Source: Oscillospiraceae bacterium
GTDB lineage: Bacteria; Bacillota; Clostridia; Oscillospirales; CAG-272
DNA length: 6,451 nt
Direction: 5' to 3'
Assembly (NCBI GenBank): GCA_009788105.1
Contig: WQSD01000074.1
Span: 1 to 6,451 of the forward strand
The notes under the pieces were generated by a model. The model did no database searches, was not told the DNA's origin, and saw only the letters and a program-made list of their open reading frames with translations. Shown here piece by piece: positions 5,141-6,451 of this stretch (position 1 is its first letter; every line of letters begins with the position of its first letter). Both the position numbers and the translations under genes were made by a program.

Positions 5141-6451
5141 ATGAAAAAACTACCACCAATTATGGGCTGGAACACATGGAACCAGTTCCACCAACATATC
5201 ACCGAGGAAATCGTGATTGAAGTGGCAAACGCCATGAAGGAAAACGGCTTGCTGGCGGCTGGCTATCGTTACTTAAATCTTGACGACTGCTGGCAGGCAA
5301 GCGACCGCGACGAAAACGGACGCATTACTTTTGACGTGGGCACTTTCCCCAGTAAAGAGAGCATTATCGGCAAGCTGAACGCCCTTGGCTTTAAGGCTGG
5401 CGTGTACAGCTCTGCCGGGGTGATGACCTGCGAGGATTTGCCCGGCAGTTACGGCAACGAGGACATCGACGCGCAAACCTTTGTGGATTGGGGTGTGGAG
5501 TACCTAAAGTACGACTATTGCCACGTGGTGGACATTCCCACCGACCCCCACTACGACAAAGCCAATTTCGCCGAGAAAACTCCCCCTATCTTGTATATCG
5601 GCGTGACCCCAATTGACGCTTCTGCTCCCGAAATTCGCCTTATGGCACAGCAGGCACAGCTTGTTGCTCCTGCTGTGTTGGAAGAGAACGCCATCGTGGG
5701 GTTGGACTGCCCTCGCGGAGTGGCAAAGTTCGCGGTGACTGTACCCAAGGGCGGGGAATACCAAATTGCCGTTGGCTACAAGAAGAGATATGCACCTCAC
5801 CGCAAATTTGTGCTGATTGCCACAGGTGACAGCACTGCTCAGCTATATTTTCCTACCACCAGCGGTTGGCATTCGCCCTCTCGTGCTACCACGAAAATCA
5901 CGCTGACGGCAGGGGAGAACACCATTCTGCTCACCAACCCAATTCGTGAGCAAAAAGACGACTCGATTTTGCGATATACCCGCATGGGAGAGGCACTGAA
6001 AAAGGCGGCACCTGCCGACAAGCCCATATACTTTTCTATCTGCGAACACGGTCGCACCGAGCCATGGACATGGGCAGGAGATTTTGCCGGTTCGTGGCGA
6101 ATTTCCAGTGATATTTCCGCTAACTGGAGTAGCGTTTTGCGTTGCTATGAAAAGGCGGCGGACTTGTGGAGCTATCAGCAACCAGGGGCGTACAACGACC
6201 CTGATATGCTTGAAGTTGGCATCGGTAGCCTGACCGACACCGAAAATCTTACCCACTTTGCCCTGTGGTGCATGATGTCATCTCCCCTGATTTTGGGGCT
6301 TGATGTGCGAAAAATCGAGCCAAAAGTCCTTGAAATTATCACAAATCGTGAGCTTATTGCCCTGAACCAAGATGACCTAATGCTCCAAGCCAGCCGTACA
6401 AAATTGGAAGAGGGCGTAGACTTGCTTGTAAAACCTCTCTCGGATGAGGGT
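5141..6451 (+). CDS. GH27 alpha-galactosidase with inserted beta-sandwich module (3' end outside window)
   Basis: 437 codons are present and the frame is still open at the edge. Family GH27 enzymes remove terminal alpha-galactose from raffinose-type sugars, galactomannan or glycoconjugates by a retaining mechanism. Compared with human alpha-galactosidase A, the active site is intact: GWNTW (9-13), LDDCW (47-51), YSSAGVMTC (89-97), nucleophile D125 in YLKYDYC, CEHG (301-304), R320 and acid/base D324 in SWRISSD, and NDPDMLEVG (352-360). About 200 residues separate D125 and D324 instead of about 60. The extra part (about 132-272) includes a beta-rich stretch like CBM35/CBM6-type carbohydrate-binding modules (GEYQIAVGY, TTSGWH, LTAGENTILL). 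There is no signal peptide, so the enzyme is probably cytoplasmic and acts on imported oligosaccharides. The start is ATG 5141 with AGGAA (5127-5131), overlapping the nusB stop. The C-terminal beta domain is cut by the window edge. Alpha-N-acetylgalactosaminidase or beta-L-arabinopyranosidase activity also occurs in GH27. Confidence 0.94.
   Translation, partial: MKKLPPIMGWNTWNQFHQHITEEIVIEVANAMKENGLLAAGYRYLNLDDCWQASDRDENGRITFDVGTFPSKESIIGKLNALGFKAGVYSSAGVMTCEDLPGSYGNEDIDAQTFVDWGVEYLKYDYCHVVDIPTDPHYDKANFAEKTPPILYIGVTPIDASAPEIRLMAQQAQLVAPAVLEENAIVGLDCPRGVAKFAVTVPKGGEYQIAVGYKKRYAPHRKFVLIATGDSTAQLYFPTTSGWHSPSRATTKITLTAGENTILLTNPIREQKDDSILRYTRMGEALKKAAPADKPIYFSICEHGRTEPWTWAGDFAGSWRISSDISANWSSVLRCYEKAADLWSYQQPGAYNDPDMLEVGIGSLTDTENLTHFALWCMMSSPLILGLDVRKIEPKVLEIITNRELIALNQDDLMLQASRTKLEEGVDLLVKPLSDEG

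Noticed and set aside
5504..6256. Several minus-strand open frames opposite the alpha-galactosidase gene
   Set aside because: The plus-strand frame has every GH27 catalytic motif without a stop over 437 codons; the opposite frames are shadows.

Overview
The window looks like chromosomal DNA of a spore-forming, probably anaerobic Firmicute of the class Clostridia (Oscillospirales-like at a guess). The signs are strong GGAGG-type ribosome binding sites, near-consensus sigma-A promoters, an rsgA-spoVM pair, NusB, and a cytoplasmic family-27 alpha-galactosidase of the kind common in gut plant-glycan users. No mobile element, phage gene, CRISPR array, tRNA or rRNA was seen. By eye, base composition is mid-range and even across the coding parts.

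Layout, left to right. Positions 1-178 are non-coding and full of inverted repeats: a G/C-rich double hairpin, a 14-bp palindrome, a 13-bp-stem hairpin and a small palindrome over a Shine-Dalgarno site. They lead into a two-gene rightward unit, a small XRE/Cro-like regulator (179-427) and a ComEC/Rec2 DNA-uptake channel (424-2724), which overlap by 4 bp. Positions 2725-2980 hold a block of hairpins typical of dispersed intergenic repeats and a bidirectional terminator.

The next cluster reads leftward: a three-helix membrane protein of unknown function (4486-4043), rsgA (TTG start at 4040, ending at 3117), and a 25-codon gene (3058-2981) that I identify as spoVM, the spore-coat anchoring peptide. 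It is easy to miss because of its size. A consensus sigma-A promoter at 4570-4598 drives this cluster, and spoVM has a possible promoter of its own in the 58-bp gap after rsgA. The cluster converges on comEC.

A divergent intergenic region (4487-4732) carries a second strong promoter for the rightward nusB (4733-5128). Twelve bases after nusB begins a GH27 alpha-galactosidase (5141 to the window edge, incomplete at its C-terminus). It has an extra beta-sandwich-like module inserted in its catalytic barrel.

Main points of interest: (i) the spoVM microgene and its placement; (ii) a ComEC whose C-terminal metallo-beta-lactamase-like domain has lost several metal-binding motifs; (iii) a GH27 enzyme with a carbohydrate-binding-like insertion between its catalytic nucleophile and acid/base; (iv) a regulator translationally coupled to comEC; (v) a tandem 27-bp duplication at the membrane protein/rsgA junction. 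I see no convincing new multi-gene defence or mobile system here.
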